This document shows, piece by piece, positions 29,736 to 42,942 of a stretch of 64,000 bases of DNA. Position 1 is the stretch's first letter. Each line of letters opens with the position of its first letter. The stretch is from Zea mays (taxonomy: Eukaryota; Streptophyta; Magnoliopsida; Poales; Poaceae): assembly GCF_902167145.1 (NCBI RefSeq), contig NC_050098.1:111576207-111640206 (forward strand), in the 5' to 3' direction. Position numbers and translations under genes: made by a program. Under the pieces are notes generated by a model. The model made no database searches, was not told the DNA's origin, and saw only the letters and a list, made by a program, of their open reading frames with translations.

Positions 29736-31518
29736 AACGCGTGACTGACGAAACAAAGTGTGTGACATGGAACGCACTGCAGCGCAGCTGAACTGGGACA
29801 AGGCCACCCAGTGCAGCCGCATAAAATGGGCGAACGGTCCCTAAAAAAAAAACTAACGAAATCGTTGGTGACGATTTGGTCCGGCGTCTCCATCAGCAAA
29901 AAGGTTCATGCCGAAGCTGACCTCTCGCTGCCTGTCAAGGCCTGCTTTTCCGGCGCCGATCCACCGCAAGCAAGCGAGGGAGGCTCGCGAATCTAAAGAG
30001 CGCCAAAAAGGGCCGTGAAATGCTTGGGCGGTGGCCGGTGAGGGCGACGGGCGAGCTGCTGCGACCCACGGGCAGATAAACGGCGGAGGGTCTCAAATGA
30101 CCCGGGGCATCGAGATGGGAGCATGTCGAGATGTGGTTTTTTCTTATAAAAGTGAGACAGTAGTGTCTTATACATGTCGAGATGTGGTAAAGAATTTAAA
30201 CGCAGGGCCTTAGGTAAGTGTGTCAGAAAATATACGGTAAGTTTTGGCACCGAACAAGCCTATTCACAGCATAAAGGTGTTCTTTTTTAAAGTTTTTTAC
30301 TTTTCGAATCTTTTAGTCGTGTGGACAACGTTTTTGAGCTGAAAACCTTGCGCGCGTCATTTTCGTTGGCGTGACGATACTGTAACAGCATGCGACCTGT
30401 GGCGTCCTTTTTCGCTGCCACGACACAACACAATGCACGGCAGTGAAACCAACAGGGGGCCTAGTAGTAGGTGGCACAGCCATTGCAGGACAAAAATAAT
30501 GCTGCAGCAGACCTGCAGTGCAAGAAGCCCTTTTGGCCTGACCATTGGTTTCGTTTCGTTTTTTAGCACTTGGATTTGGCTGTGGCCTGTGGGAAAGATC
30601 CAGAGATCGACCAAAGCGGATTGGGTTCAGTTACCTGCTGCTGGCTGCAGCAGCACTAAATTTGGTCTGAAATATTGGTGAGGCGATCCATCAGGCGTCC
30701 GGAGACAGTTTTTTTTCCCTGCTGTGATGAATCTCTCAGATGACCCGTTGGGCAGGAACGATTGTCAAGGATAGCGAGGACAAGGATGTTTTCTGTTGGT
30801 GTAAATGGAATATCTGTAAAGAACCTCTCTGTAAACAGATGCCCCCATAAAAACTATGCCTAATCTTATATCACAATCTACAGAAAAAGCATGAGAACTA
30901 TGCCTATATCCAATCCATCTAAGCTAGAAATATAAGCAGTACCACGACAAATCTTAATACAAATTGTTCAAGCATACCTATGGGTCCGCCACTGGGTAGC
31001 ACTATTTTACTGGGTGGTCACTCCATATGTTCCAATTAAATCATATGATCTTGATTACTTAACAAAGCATCCATAATAGCAATGATAACAATAAGATGAT
31101 CTTTGAAACAATAATATCATTAACGAGCAATTGCATAAAATTAAAGTTATAGCAATAGCATAGTTACTTGTTTAAAAGTTAACCCAGGTTAACAAGAAAT
31201 AAGGTTGGAAAGGTTAGGTGGATTTGAATAGGTAACCCATCAAATTATACATAAAATAAATATAAACTTAGTTATCATGTGTTGTTTGGGATCAAACAGA
31301 GTATGCAGGGGGAGAAGTCCACTTGCCTTGCTTAACAAAAACATGAGATTCTTACAAAGAATAGATCTTGATTCAAAGCTACTGGATCAATCTCTAAAAA
31401 TCACACAAACAAATAAAAAATAAACACCACTCGATTGCATACAACATCCACCATAGACGAAGCTAAAAGAAAGCATAACAAAAAGAGCATTTGTTTTTCA
31501 AAAACATTACAAGCAAAG
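29736..31518. other. intergenic region downstream of the NT-C2 gene
   Basis: No gene is supported. A short GC-rich section (29950-30080) and a direct repeat ATGTCGAGATGTGG (about 30123 and 30175) are visible. The short ORFs at 29811, 30031 and 30433 have no recognisable features. From about 30780 the sequence becomes AT-rich and unrecognised. Confidence 0.45.
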
Positions 31519-31697
31519 TGAAAGGAAAATGTGCCCTTGAGCCATTTCCAGTTATTTTGGTCATTAAATGTTTAACACATTACTAAGAACTAACATTCCT
31601 CTTATGAGCATGAGCACAGGTGTTTAGAAAGCAAATTGAAGCAAAGGAATGTTTCTAGCAATTAGTCATTTGTTTTAGGAGCTAACTGAAGGAAACA
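31519..31697 (+). mobile_element. 5' tip of a Sirevirus LTR
   Basis: Starts TGAAAGGAAAATGTGCCCTTG, like the first bases of the Ji-like LTR (9401, minus strand). It is interrupted after 179 bp by the Giepum-like element at 31698. The remainder is outside the window. Confidence 0.5.
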
Positions 31698-33040
31698 TGT
31701 GATGCCTAAGAGGGGGTGAATTAGGAATTCTAAAACTTTGTCTAAACTAGGTCACAAATAAATCTCTAGAGCAAAATCTATGCAAATAATCAATCTAGAA
31801 TGTGCAAACTAGATTTTGTCTAAGTGTTGCTATCTCTACTGCAATGTCTAAGTTTTAATCCTAAACAATCTAATTATAAAGACAAGATAAAAACTTAAAT
31901 GCTTAATATAAATGCGGAAGCTAAAGAGCAAGGTAGAGATGCAAACTCTTATGGATGACGCCGGTATTTTTATCGAGGTATCCGGAACCACGTAAGGTCC
32001 CGACTAATCCTCGCTGGTGCCCCTACACAAAGGGAATCCCACGCGAGGGCCAAGCAACACGGTCGAGTAACTCCGTAGAGAGCTACAGGTCTTTCTCCAC
32101 GCGCAAGTGGTGCTCCGCTTCCGGCTCCTCTCGGACGCTCCCCGCCGTCTCCACTATCGAGCTTCCGGCCCAAACGCCGCGGGCCTCGTTCCCTCCAGTA
32201 CACGGTGGCAGCCATGACACAAACTTGATTGTCACGGTCTCACAAGACTCTCGCCCCACTCGGTACAATTACAACGGCTAACACAAGAGCCGAGGGGTTG
32301 TGTGGTTTTTCTAAACTCACTCAACTAACTAGGATTCATCTAGAGCAAGCGCTAAAGCGGTCTAACTAACCTAAGCACTTCGCAAAGCACCTACGCTAAT
32401 CACTAAGTGGTTCTATTAAGCACTTGGGTGTATGAGCACTTGGAAATCTCTAATATATACCTTGGTATGTTGCTTGGGCTCCCACGCCTTGAAATGGCCG
32501 GTTGGGGTGGTATTTATAGGTCCCAACACAATTCTAGCCGTTGGAGAAAAGCTGCTGCTCTGCGACACACTGGACAGTCTGGTGCCCCTATCCAGTGCGC
32601 CTAGCCGTTGGATTTGACACGCAGGTGATCGTTGGCGCTGCATGCTTCTACACCAGATAGTCTAGACGTCACATCAGACAGTTTGGTGGCTTCTCTCCAC
32701 CAATGCCACCGGGAACTAGCCGTTGGGCTACTGTTCCCTGGTGCACCGGACAGTCCGACGTGTGGCACTAGAGAGTCCGGTGCCCTCGACTGGACAGTCC
32801 GCCAGTGGCAACACTTTTCTTCGTTTCTTGGACTTTGCTTGATACTTATTGATCCTCACTTGTGATCTTCATAATGTCTTCTTTTGAGGTGTTGCTTTCC
32901 TCAATGCCTTAGTCCAAGTCACTTTAGCATCCTGTGAACTACAAACATAAACACTAGCAAACACATTAGTACACATGTTATGTTGATCATCAAACACCAA
33001 AACCTATTGAGCCAAATGGCCCGGGGCCATTTTCCTTACA
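31698..33040 (-). repeat. 3' LTR (1343 bp) of the Giepum-like element
   Basis: The minus strand starts TGTAAGGAAAATGGCC after CACCAAAAAGGGCGAGAC (polypurine tract) and ends GGCATCACA. A TATA box (TATAAATA, minus) lies at 32511-32519. The Sirevirus palindromes are present near 32575-32800 but eroded, e.g. CCAGACTGTCCAGTG, mostly by transitions. Confidence 0.8.
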
Positions 33041-34429
33041 GTCTCGCCCTTTTTGGTGATTGATGACAACACAACCAAACCAAGCAAATATAACAAACAT
33101 TTGAATGAAAAATATGCAATCTACTTGCTAAGATGCATGAGTGTCCCCACAATGTGATATTATGGACATAAGCCTCCCCCTAACTCCATAATTCACTTGC
33201 TTCCTATTTTAGATCAAAAACCAAAACCACTTGCAAGATCAAAATTTTAATTTGGTGGTGTTTGGTGTTTGATATAATTTCCATTGCTTTGGTCCCTAAA
33301 ACTTCTCCCCCTTTGGCATCAACCACCGAAAAGGAAGACATTAAAGCATGTAGGAAGCAAATAAGACTTGCCCTCATAAAAGATTTATCAATGATATCGA
33401 TTGAAACAGTAATAATTATTACTCCCTCTAAATGAGTGTTCTCTTTTTGGAAGAAACTTCTCCCCTTTAGAGACGAAGAAATACTCCCCTAACGGAGATC
33501 TTCTACTTAGGAAAAAGCATGTGAGAAATAGAGGAACAAGACATGATTTGATTAGACCGACTCCCCTTATTCATAGGTAACAGATATGAGTTAACAACTT
33601 ATGCATGTATAGCAATATGGGAAGTATAAGATATGAAATATAGTCTAACCAAATGTTGGAGAAGACATGTAAATGATACCAAATGTAGTCTCAAATATAC
33701 CAACTGAAAGTCAATTGAAGACCAATGGCAAGCTTGTGAGACATAAGAATTCTTGTAGATTTGCAGGGGAAGCTTATTGTCTATCTCCGGGGACTCCATT
33801 TTCCTTACAATGAGACTACTACATGAAATAAACTTGAAAACTGGTATTAGTATCAAAGACTTAGATAATAGAGTAACCTCTTCCTGAAAGTGTGCATACA
33901 AGTTTTGAATACTTGTAGGAGACATGCACTTTGATTTGATATCAAGAGAGGCAAATTATCTATAATCCGAGCTTTGGCACATATAGTTTAAATGACACCA
34001 ATTGAAGCATAATTGAAGTATTATACTATTTGTAGTATTTCAAAATATCAATTGATGTATCATTTTCTTAGGAATATTGAATAAGTTATGTGTCATGCTT
34101 AATTAAACATTTTAAACCATGTAGGTTTGCTCAAGAGTATGAATTTAAAGTGAGCAATCCTACCATATGATTTACCTAGTATGCCTGCATTTTTTTAAAC
34201 AAAAGTAAATACATATTGTAGCACTAGGTATGAAAGGTAAAACTAGATACATGAGAATAAATACGCATATCTAAAACAAGAAATCTAGTTACCTTAGTCA
34301 TGGGTGGGGAATTTGGGTCCAAAGTATACACTAACCCACTTGGAAATAGACTTGATCCAATATGATGCATCCCTAATTTTGTCAAGTCTCCAAATTCCCT
34401 GATGTCCTTTGGACTCCTCACTTCCCTCT
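33041..34429 (-). other. non-coding 3' region of the Giepum-like element
   Basis: AT-rich sequence with purine tracts on the minus strand near 33041, 33173, 33303 and 33467 (seen as CTCCCCCTTT on the + strand). No coding remnant of pol was found. The ORF at 33599-33925 has no recognisable motif. Confidence 0.55.
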
Positions 34430-35050
34430 CGGGATCCAAACCTTCTTGGTGCTTTTCATGGTTGAAATAATTTCCTTTGGCACCTAGATGCGTTTGGCCC
34501 CCTTTCCTTTGTTGCCTTGCTTGTTGGCCTTGATTGCTATCACCTTTCCATTCTTTTTCTTTTTAATCAAATATGGTGTAGCATCCTTTTTATCTACCTT
34601 GTTGATGTAGGTGTTGGAGATTTTGCTTTTGGCTTTTGCTTGAGCTTTTGCTTAACCCCGGTCCGCGCCTTGCATTGGTAAGACTTGTGGCCTTCCTTGT
34701 GGCATAGCCTACAAATCACAGCTTCTCCCTCCCCAGGCTTGTTCACTCCTGCAGTGGTGTTATCCTCAGGATGTTGGATTTGTTTGGCTTTGCCTTTCTT
34801 GTCATACAATGCCTTGCCAAGACGAGCCACCTCTTACTTTAATTGCTCATTCTCCATTGCAATCTCATCTGAACATGTTTCTATAACAACATTCTTAGCA
34901 AGAACTTCATTGCAGGGGCTAGAATTATCAATTAAATCAAAGCAAGAAGTAGAAGCATATTTCTTAATAATTTCAGGTATTTCAACCAAAGATACTTCTG
35001 GGGTGCTACCAATGTTTTCTAACTTAGTAGTTATCTCATCATTGTGTATG
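34430..35050 (-). pseudogene. gag: gag C-terminal part of the Giepum-like element
   Basis: The minus strand encodes a CCHC zinc knuckle (CRLCHKEGHKSYQC, about 34712-34671), then a Lys/Gln-rich tail and an IWVPKE-type motif near 34490, as in other Sirevirus gags. It continues from the 44117-45349 part across the Opie-like insertion (target duplication CTAAG). It is interrupted by stops, e.g. near 34835. Confidence 0.7.
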
Positions 35051-35055
35051 CTAAG
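35051..35055. other. target site duplication CTAAG (left)
   Basis: CTAAG directly precedes the 5' LTR at 35056 and is repeated at 44112-44116 after the 3' LTR. Confidence 0.95.
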
Positions 35056-36228
35056 TGAAAGGGAAATAGGGTTTAACCTTTTCCTATAAATAATTTTGGT
35101 GGTTGAATGTCCAACACAAATAATTGGACTAACTAGTTTGCTCTAGATTATATATTCTTCAGGTGCATAAAGGTTCAACACAAACCAATAAAAGATCAAA
35201 GTTAGGGTTCAAAAACAAAGGAGCAAAAGAACCGAAGGGTGCCTTGGTCTGGCGCACCGGACTGTCCGGTGCACCAGGACCGTACAACTCTGAACTAGCC
35301 ACCTTCGGGTTTCTCCAGTGCCACTCCGCTATAATTCACCGGACTGTCCGGTGCACCAAGCGGAGCAACGGCTCTCCAGCGCAACGGTCGACTGCACAGT
35401 GCCCTGACAGCGCTACAGTACGAAAGTCAGAACAGAAGTCAGAGGCGCACCGGATAGTGAACAGTGCCTGTCCGGTGCGGCACCGGACTGTCCGATGCCA
35501 CTAGAAGGCAAAGGCTCTAACGGTCGACAGCGCCCGAACCCTAACAGTTGGGAAATGTGGCTGGCGCACCGGACAGTGTCCAGTGGCGCATCGGACTGTC
35601 CGGTGCACCCATCGACAGTAGCCACCCCAACGGTTGTTTTGGTGGTTGAGGGCTATAAATACCCCCAACCACCTCCACTCCAACCATCCAAGCATTCATC
35701 ACTCTCCATTAAATACAAGAGCAAAGTGCAACACTCCAAGACACAAATCAAAGCCACCGATCCGATCAAAGTCCCCAATTCAATTCTAGTGCATTAGGAC
35801 TTGTGAGAGGATCACTCGTGTTTCTTGTTGCTCTTGTTTGCTTGGCTTGACTTTCTTTTATTTCTCACTTCTTACTCTCAAGTGCTTTGTAAGCGAGGCA
35901 AGAGACACCAATTGTGTGGTGATCCTTGAGGGGTCTAAGTGACCCGTGAGATTAAGGAAGAAGCCTCACTTGGTCTAAGTGATCGTTTGAGAGATGGAAA
36001 GGGTTGAAAGAGACCCGGTCTTTTTGACCACCTCAACCGGGACTAGGTTCTTTAGAACCGAACCTCGGTAAAACAAATCACCATGTCATCCGCTTTATTT
36101 TCTTGGTCGATTTGTTTTCCCCTCTCTCCCGGACTCGGATTTTATTCTAACGCTAACCCCGGCTTGTAGTGTGTTTAAAGTTGTAAATTTCAGTTTCTGC
36201 CTATCCACCCCCCTCTAGGCGACTTTCA
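35056..36228 (+). repeat. 5' LTR of the Opie-like element
   Basis: Starts TGAAAGGGAAATAGGG and ends GGCGACTTTCA. It carries CACCGGACTGTCCGGTG-type palindromes between about 35255 and 35605 and a TATA box (CTATAAATA) at 35653-35661. Confidence 0.95.
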
Positions 36229-36242
36229 ATTGGTATCAAAGC
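36229..36242 (+). other. primer binding site
   Basis: ATTGGTATCAAAGC directly after the LTR, complementary to initiator tRNA-Met apart from one G-to-A change compared with the Ji-like copy (ATTGGTATCAGAGC). Confidence 0.85.
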
Positions 36243-36273
36243 CCGATACTTTATTAGAGTCTAACCACTCGAA

Positions 36274-38875
36274 GTGATGTCGGGAGGATCCGCCAAGAGG
36301 GAGATGGAAACGGCCACAAGCCACGGGAAGGCTCCATCAAGGGAGTCCGGCGCCAAAGGAAGGGAGGAATCGTGTCCCCGCGTCAAGTCACATCGGAGTG
36401 GCGACAAGAAGAAAAATATGAAGAGAGTGGTCTACTACGAGACCGACTCTTCATCGCCCTCCACCTCTGGCTCCGACGCGGCGTCCGTCACTTCTAAGTG
36501 CCATGAGTGCAAGAAGTTTAGTAAGATCCCCCTATGCTATCCCCGCATTTCTAAACGCGCTCCTTTACTTTCCGTCCCATTAGGCAAACCACCGGTTTTT
36601 GATGGTGAGGACTATTGTATGTGGAGTGATAAAATGAGGCATCACCTAACCTCACTCCACGCATGTATACGGGATATTGTTGAGTTTGGAGCGCAGGTAC
36701 CATCCATGCGGGACGAAGGATACGACTCGGACGAGGTCGCCAAAATCCGGCACTTCAACTCCTAAGCCACTACTATACTCCTCGCATCTCTATGTCGAGA
36801 GGAGTATAACAAAGTGCAAGGGTTGAATAGCACCAAGGAGATATGGGATGTGCTCAAAACCGCGCATGAAGGGGATGAGGTGACCAAGATCACCAAGCGG
36901 GAGACGTTCGAGGGGGAGCTCGGTCGTATCGTCCTCAACCAAGGAGAGGAGCCACAAGCTATGTACAACCGGCTCAAGACCTTGGTGAATCAAGTGCGCA
37001 ACCTCGGGAGCACCAAATGGGATGACCATGAAATGGTCAAGGTTATTCTAAGATCACTCGTTTTTCGCAATCCTACACAAGTTCAATTAATACGTGGTGA
37101 TCCTAGATATAAGCTAATGTCTCCCGAGGAGGTTATAGGAAAGTTTGTGAGCTTTGAATTGATGATCAAAGGCTCCAAACAAATCGTCAACTTGGAGCAA
37201 GGTGACACCTCCACACCCGACCCGAGGAAAAGAAACAAGAGTCTACGTCAAGTAGGCTCCCCATCGATGCCTCCAAGCTCAACAATGAGGAGATGGCGCT
37301 CATTATCAAGAGCTTCCATCAAATCCTCAAGCAAAGGAGGGGGAAAGTCTACAAGCCCTGCTCCAAGAGGGTGTGCTACAAATGTGGTAAGCCCGGTCAT
37401 TTTATCGCTAAATGCCCTATGTCTAGTGATAGTGACAGGGACAACAGCAAGAAGTGGAGGAAAAAGAAAAAGAAGTACTACAAGAAGAAGGGCGGCGATG
37501 CCCATGTATGTCGGGAATGGGACTCCGACATGAGCTCCACCGACTCCTCCTCAGACGAGGATGCCGCCAACATCACCGTCAACAAAGGTATCCTCTTCCC
37601 CAACGTCGGCCACAAGTGACTTATGGCAAAGGACGACAAAAGGAAGAAGGTAAAATCTAGAGCCTCCACCAAATATACAACATCTAGTGATGAGGGTAGC
37701 TCTAGTGAAGATGAGGATAATTTGCTTACCCTTTTTGCCAACCTTAACATGCAACAAAAGGAAAAACTAAATGAATTGATAGGTGCTATTCATGAGAAGG
37801 ATGAACTCTTGGATAGCCAAGAGGAATTCCTTATTAAAGAAAACAAAAAGCATGTTAAAGTTAAAAATGCTTATGCTCAGGAGATAGAAAAATGTGAAAA
37901 CTTGACTAAAGAGCTTAGCATTTGCCATGACACTATTTCCAACCTTAGAGCTGAGAACGTTAGTTTAATCACTAAGGTTGAAAAGTTAAATGCTTGTAAT
38001 GATTCTATTGTCAGTCTTAGAAATGAAAATGTAGTTTAATTGCTAAGATTGATAACTTGAATGAATCAATTTCTAGCCTTCAAACTGAGAATGCTAGTTT
38101 AATTTCCAAGGCTAGAGATTTAAATGTTTGCAATGATTCTATTTCCTGTCTTAGAGATGAGAATGCCATATTACATGCTAAGATAGAATAATTAAATGCT
38201 TGCAAACCCTCTACATCTAGTGTTGATCATGTTACTATTTGTACTAGATGTAGAGATGTTAATATTGATGTTATTCATGATCATCTTGCTTTAATTAAAC
38301 AACAAAATGATCATATAACTCAATTAACTAGTAAAATCAATGAGCATGAGATAGAAAATGAAAAATTTAAATTTGCTAGAAGCATGCTCCATAATGGGAG
38401 ATGCCCTAGCATTAAGGATGACATTGGTTTCCAACAGGGAAGTAATGTCAAACTTAATGTCCCTAAAAGATTGTCTAATTTTGTTAAGGGCAAGGCTCCC
38501 ATGGTTCAGGATAACGAGGGTTACATTTTATATCCTGCTGGTTATCTTGAACATAAAATTAGGAGAATTCATGCCAAGAGATCTCATTATGTTTCTCACC
38601 ATGCTTATATGTATAAGAATGAGGCTTCTAGCTCTAGGGAATCAACCCATGTTAAATTGCCTAAAAAGAAAACTCCTATTGCATCAATTGAGCCTAACAT
38701 TTCATTTAAGACTTTTGATGCTTCTTATGTTTTAACTAACAAATCAGGCAAAGTAGTTGCCAAATATGTTGGGGGCAAACACAAGGGCTCTAAGACTTGT
38801 GTTTGGGTACCCAAGGTGCTTGTTTCTAATGTGAAAGGACCCAAGACCATTTGGGTACCTAAGAACAAGGCCTAA
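36274..38875 (+). pseudogene. gag: gag of the Opie-like element, broken
   Basis: Starts MSGGSAKREMETATS with an acidic/Ser-rich N-terminus. The Copia gag core spans about 36590-37200 (LGKPPVFDGEDYCMWSDKM; EEPQAMYNRLKTLVNQVR). A CCHC knuckle (CYKCGKPGHFIAKC) lies near 37378, followed by a long coiled-coil region and a C-terminus with VWVPK/IWVPK motifs ending at 38875. Lesions: TAA at 36763-36765 where the Ji-like copy has CAA, a frameshift near 37225, TGA at 37617-37619, a frameshift near 38030 in NENVV, and a stop near 38190. Confidence 0.9.
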
Positions 38876-38889
38876 ATTTGTTTTGTAGG

Positions 38890-41800
38890 TTTATGCATCA
38901 GGGGGCTCAAGTTGGATAATTGATAGCGGATGCACAAACCACATGACAGGGGAGAAAAGAATGTTCTCCTCCTATGACAAAAACGAAGATCCCCAAAGAG
39001 CTATCACATTCGGGCATGGAAATCAAGGTTTGGTCAAAGGACTTGGTAAATTGCTATATCACCTGACCATTCTATTTTCAATGTTTTTCTTGTAGATTCT
39101 TCAGATTACAATTTGCTTTCTATTTCTCAATTATGTAAAATGGGCTACAACTGTCTTTTTATGGATGTAGGTGTTAATGTCTTTAGAAGAAGTGATGATT
39201 CAGTAGCATTTAAGGGAGTATTAGACATTCAGCTATACTTAGTTGATTTTAATAGAGCTGAACTCGATACTTGCTTAATTGCTAAGACTAATATGGGTTG
39301 GCTCTGGCATCGCCGACTAGCCCATGTTGGGTTGAAGAATCTTCATAAGCTTCTAAAGGGAGAGCACATTTTGGGACTAACCAATGTTCATTTTGAGAAA
39401 GACAGGGTCTGTAGCGCATGTCAAGCAGGAAAGCAAGTTGGAACCCATCATCCACACAAAAACATCATGACAATGGACAGACCACTGGAGTTACTCCACA
39501 TGGATTTATTCAGCCCGATAGCTTACATAAGCATCGGCGGGAGTAAGTACTGTCTTGTAATTGTGGATGATTATTGTCGCTTCACTTGGGTATTCTTTTT
39601 GCAGGAAAAATCACAAACCCAAGAGAACTTAAAAGGATTCTTGAGACGAGCTCAAAATGAGTTCGGATTAAGGATCAAGAAAATAAGAAGCGATAGTGGA
39701 ACGGAGTTCAAGAACTCTGAAATTGAAGGTTTTCTTGAGGATGAAGGCATCAAGCATGAGTTCTCTTCTCCCTACACACCTCAACAAAATGGTGTAGTGG
39801 AGAGGAAGAATAGAACTCTACTGGACATGGCAAGAATCATGCTTGATGAGTACAAGACACCGGACCGGTTTTGGGCGGAAGCAATCAACACTGCTTGCTA
39901 CTCCATCAACCGGTTATATCTTCATCAAATCCTCAAGAAGACATCATACGAACTCCTCACTGGTAAAAAGCCCAATGTTTCATATTTTAGAGTCTTTGGT
40001 AGTAAATGCTTTATTCTTGTTAAAAGAGGTAGAGAATCTAAATTTGCTCCTAAGGCTGTAGAAGGCTTTTTACTTGGTTATGACTCAAACACAAGGGCAT
40101 ATAGAGTCTTCAACAAATCCACTGGATTACTTGAGGTTTCTTGTGACATTGTGTTTGATGAGACTAACGGCTCCCAAATGGAGCAAGTTGATCTTGATGA
40201 GCTAGATGATGAAGAGGCTCCGTGTGTCGCTCTAAGGAACATGTCCATTGGGGATGTGTGTCCTAAGGAATCCGAAGAGCCCACTCATGCACAAGATCAG
40301 TCGTCATCTTCCAATCAAGCAACTCCACCAACTCAAGATGAGGACCAAGCTCAAGACAATGAAGATGAAGATCAAGAGGATGAGCCACCTCATGAGGAGG
40401 ACAATGATCAAGGGGGAGATGAAGTTGAACAAGAGAAGGAAGATGATCAGGAGATTCAGGGTCAAAGACCGCCACACTCAAGAGTCCACCAAGCGATTCA
40501 AAGAGATCACCCCGTGAACTCCATCCTCGGCGATATTTATAAGGGGGTAACCACTTGATCTCGAGTCGCTCATTTTTGTGAACATTACTCTTTTGTGTCC
40601 TCTATTGAGCCATACAGGGTGGAGGATGCACTAAAAGATTCAGATTGGGTGTTGGCAATGCAAGAGGAGCTCAACAACTTCACAAGGAATGAGGTATGGC
40701 ATTTAGTTCCACGTCCTAATCAAAATGTTGTAGGTACCAAGTGGGTATTCCACAACAAGCAAGATGAGCATGGTGTGGTGACAAGAAACAAAGCCTGACT
40801 TGTGGCGAAGGGTTATTCACAAGTTGAAGGTTTGAATTTTGGTGAAACCTATGCACCCGTAGCTAGGCTTGAGTCAATTCGTATATTACTTGCCTATGCT
40901 ACTTACCATGGCTTTAAGCTTTACCAAATGGACGTGAAAAGTGCCTTCCTTAGTGGACCAATCAAGGAAGAAGTCTATGTTGAGCATCCTCCTGGCTTTG
41001 AAGATAGTGAGTACCCTAACCATGTTTATAAACTCTCAAAGGCGCTTTATGGGCTCAAGAAAGCCCCAAGAGCATGGTATGAATGCCTAAGAGATTTTCT
41101 TATCACTAATGGCTTCAAAGTCGGTAAAGCCGATCCTACTCTCTTTACTAAAACCATTGCAAAAGATTTGTTTGTATGCCAAATTTATGTTGATGATATC
41201 ATATTTGGGTCTACTAACAAATCTACATGTGAAGAGTTTAGTAGGATCATGATTCAGAAATTCGAGATGTCTATGATGGGGGAGTTAAAGTATTTTCTAG
41301 GATTTCAAGTGAAGCAACTCCAAGAAGGCACCTTCATCAGCCAAACGAAGTACATTCAAGACATACTTACCAAGTTTGGAATGAAGGATGCCAAGCCCAT
41401 CAAAACACCCATGGGAACCAATGGGCATCTCGACCTCGACACGGGAGGTAAATCCGTAGATCAAAAGGTATACCGGTCGATGATAGGATTTTTACTCTAT
41501 TTATGTGCATCTCGACTGAATATTATGCTTTCTGTATGCATGTGTGCAAGGTTCCAAGCCGATCCTAAGGAAGTTCACCTTAGGGCCGTAAAGAGAATCA
41601 TGAGATACTTAGTTTACACTCCTAAGTTTGGTCTTTGGTACCCTAAGGGATCCACTTTTGATTTAATAGGATATTCCGATGCCGATTGGGCAGGGTGTGA
41701 AATTGATAGGAAGAGCACATCAGGGACTTGTCAGTTTCTGGGAAGATCTCTGGTGTCTTGGGCTTCAAAGAAACAAAACATAGCAGCTCTTTCTACCACC

Positions 41801-42135
41801 AAAGCCGAGTACATTGCCGCAGGCCATTGTTGCGCGCAATTACTTTGGATGAGGCAAACCCTCAGGGACTATGGCTACTAATTGAAGTCCCTCTCCTATG
41901 TGATAACGAGAGTGCAATCTGCATGGCGGATAATCCCGTTGAACACAGCCTCACTAAGCACATAGACATTCGGTATCACTTTTTGAGGGATCACCAACAA
42001 AGGGGGGATATCGAGATTGCTTATGTTAGCACCAAGGAACAATTAGCCGATATCTTTACCAAGCCATTAGATGAGAAAACCTTTAGCAAACTTAGGAATG
42101 AGCTAAATATACTCGATTCTCGGAATTTTGATTGA
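38890..42135 (+). pseudogene. pol: pol of the Opie-like element: protease, integrase, RT, RNase H, broken
   Basis: The protease motif DSGCTNHM lies near 38924. The GAG-pre-integrase (HRRLAHVG, CSACQAGK) is at 39308-39430. The integrase core has HMDLFSPI, SDSGTEF and YTPQQNGVVERKNRTL (39500-39820). Then comes an acidic linker, reverse transcriptase (KWVFHNKQDEHG, QMDVKSAFLSG, YVDDIIFGS near 41188) and RNase H (SDADWAGCEIDRKST at 41680; TKPLDEKTFSKLR). It ends at 42135. Lesions: a one-base loss near 39047, TGA at 40556-40558 and 40796-40798 (both expected CGA), and a small deletion near 41880. Confidence 0.92.
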
Positions 42136-42942
42136 AACATTGCACACATAGCTCATTAATATACCTTTGATCATATGTCTTTTATGTCTACGACTAATGT
42201 GTTTTCAAGTGTATTTCTATGCTAAGTCGTAGATTGAAAGGGAAATAGAGTCTTCGGCGAAGAAAAGGCTTCCACTCCACTATATCGGTATCATTTACCC
42301 TTCGCCGTCACTCCACATCACTCTCATATTGGTATAATCTTCCACTCATATTTAATTGTACCAATGGGGGAGAAAGTCAAAGCAACAAGGGCTCTCGATG
42401 TCTCCATTTTTGGTGATTAATGCCAAAGGGGGAGAAAGTATTAGCCCAAAGCAAAAGGACCGCACCAACACCTTTTCGAAATTTTTTAAATTGATATATT
42501 TCAAATTGGTATGTTGATTTTCAATTGGTATATTTTCAAAACTAGCATATTTCCAATTGATGTCTATTAAAACCCTCTTGAAAACTAAGAGGCGAATTTC
42601 ATTCAGGGGGAGTTTTGTTTAAGTCAAAGGAAAAACATTTGAAACAGGGGGAGAAAATTTCAAATCTTGAAAATGCTTCTCGAAATCTTATTCATATATC
42701 TTTGACTATTTGCAAAAAGACTTTGAAAAGACTTTCCAAAAGAATTTGCAAAAACAAAACAAGTGGTGCAAGCGTGGTCCAAAATGTTAAAATAAAAGAA
42801 AGCAACCATGCATATCTAGTAAAAGTATAAATTGGTTTAATTATAAGCAACCTATGCACTTACCTTATGCAAACTAGTTCAATTCTGCACTTATATATTT
42901 GCTTTGGTTTGTGTTGGCATCAATTACCAAAAAGGGGGAGAT
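42136..42942 (+). other. 3' untranslated region with repeated polypurine tracts
   Basis: Purine tracts AATGGGGGAGAAAG (about 42364), CAAAGGGGGAGAAAG (about 42424), CAGGGGGAG (about 42604), CAGGGGGAGAAA (about 42645) and the tract next to the LTR (AAAAAGGGGGAGAT, 42929-42942). No ORF of note; this element has no env-like gene. Confidence 0.8.
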
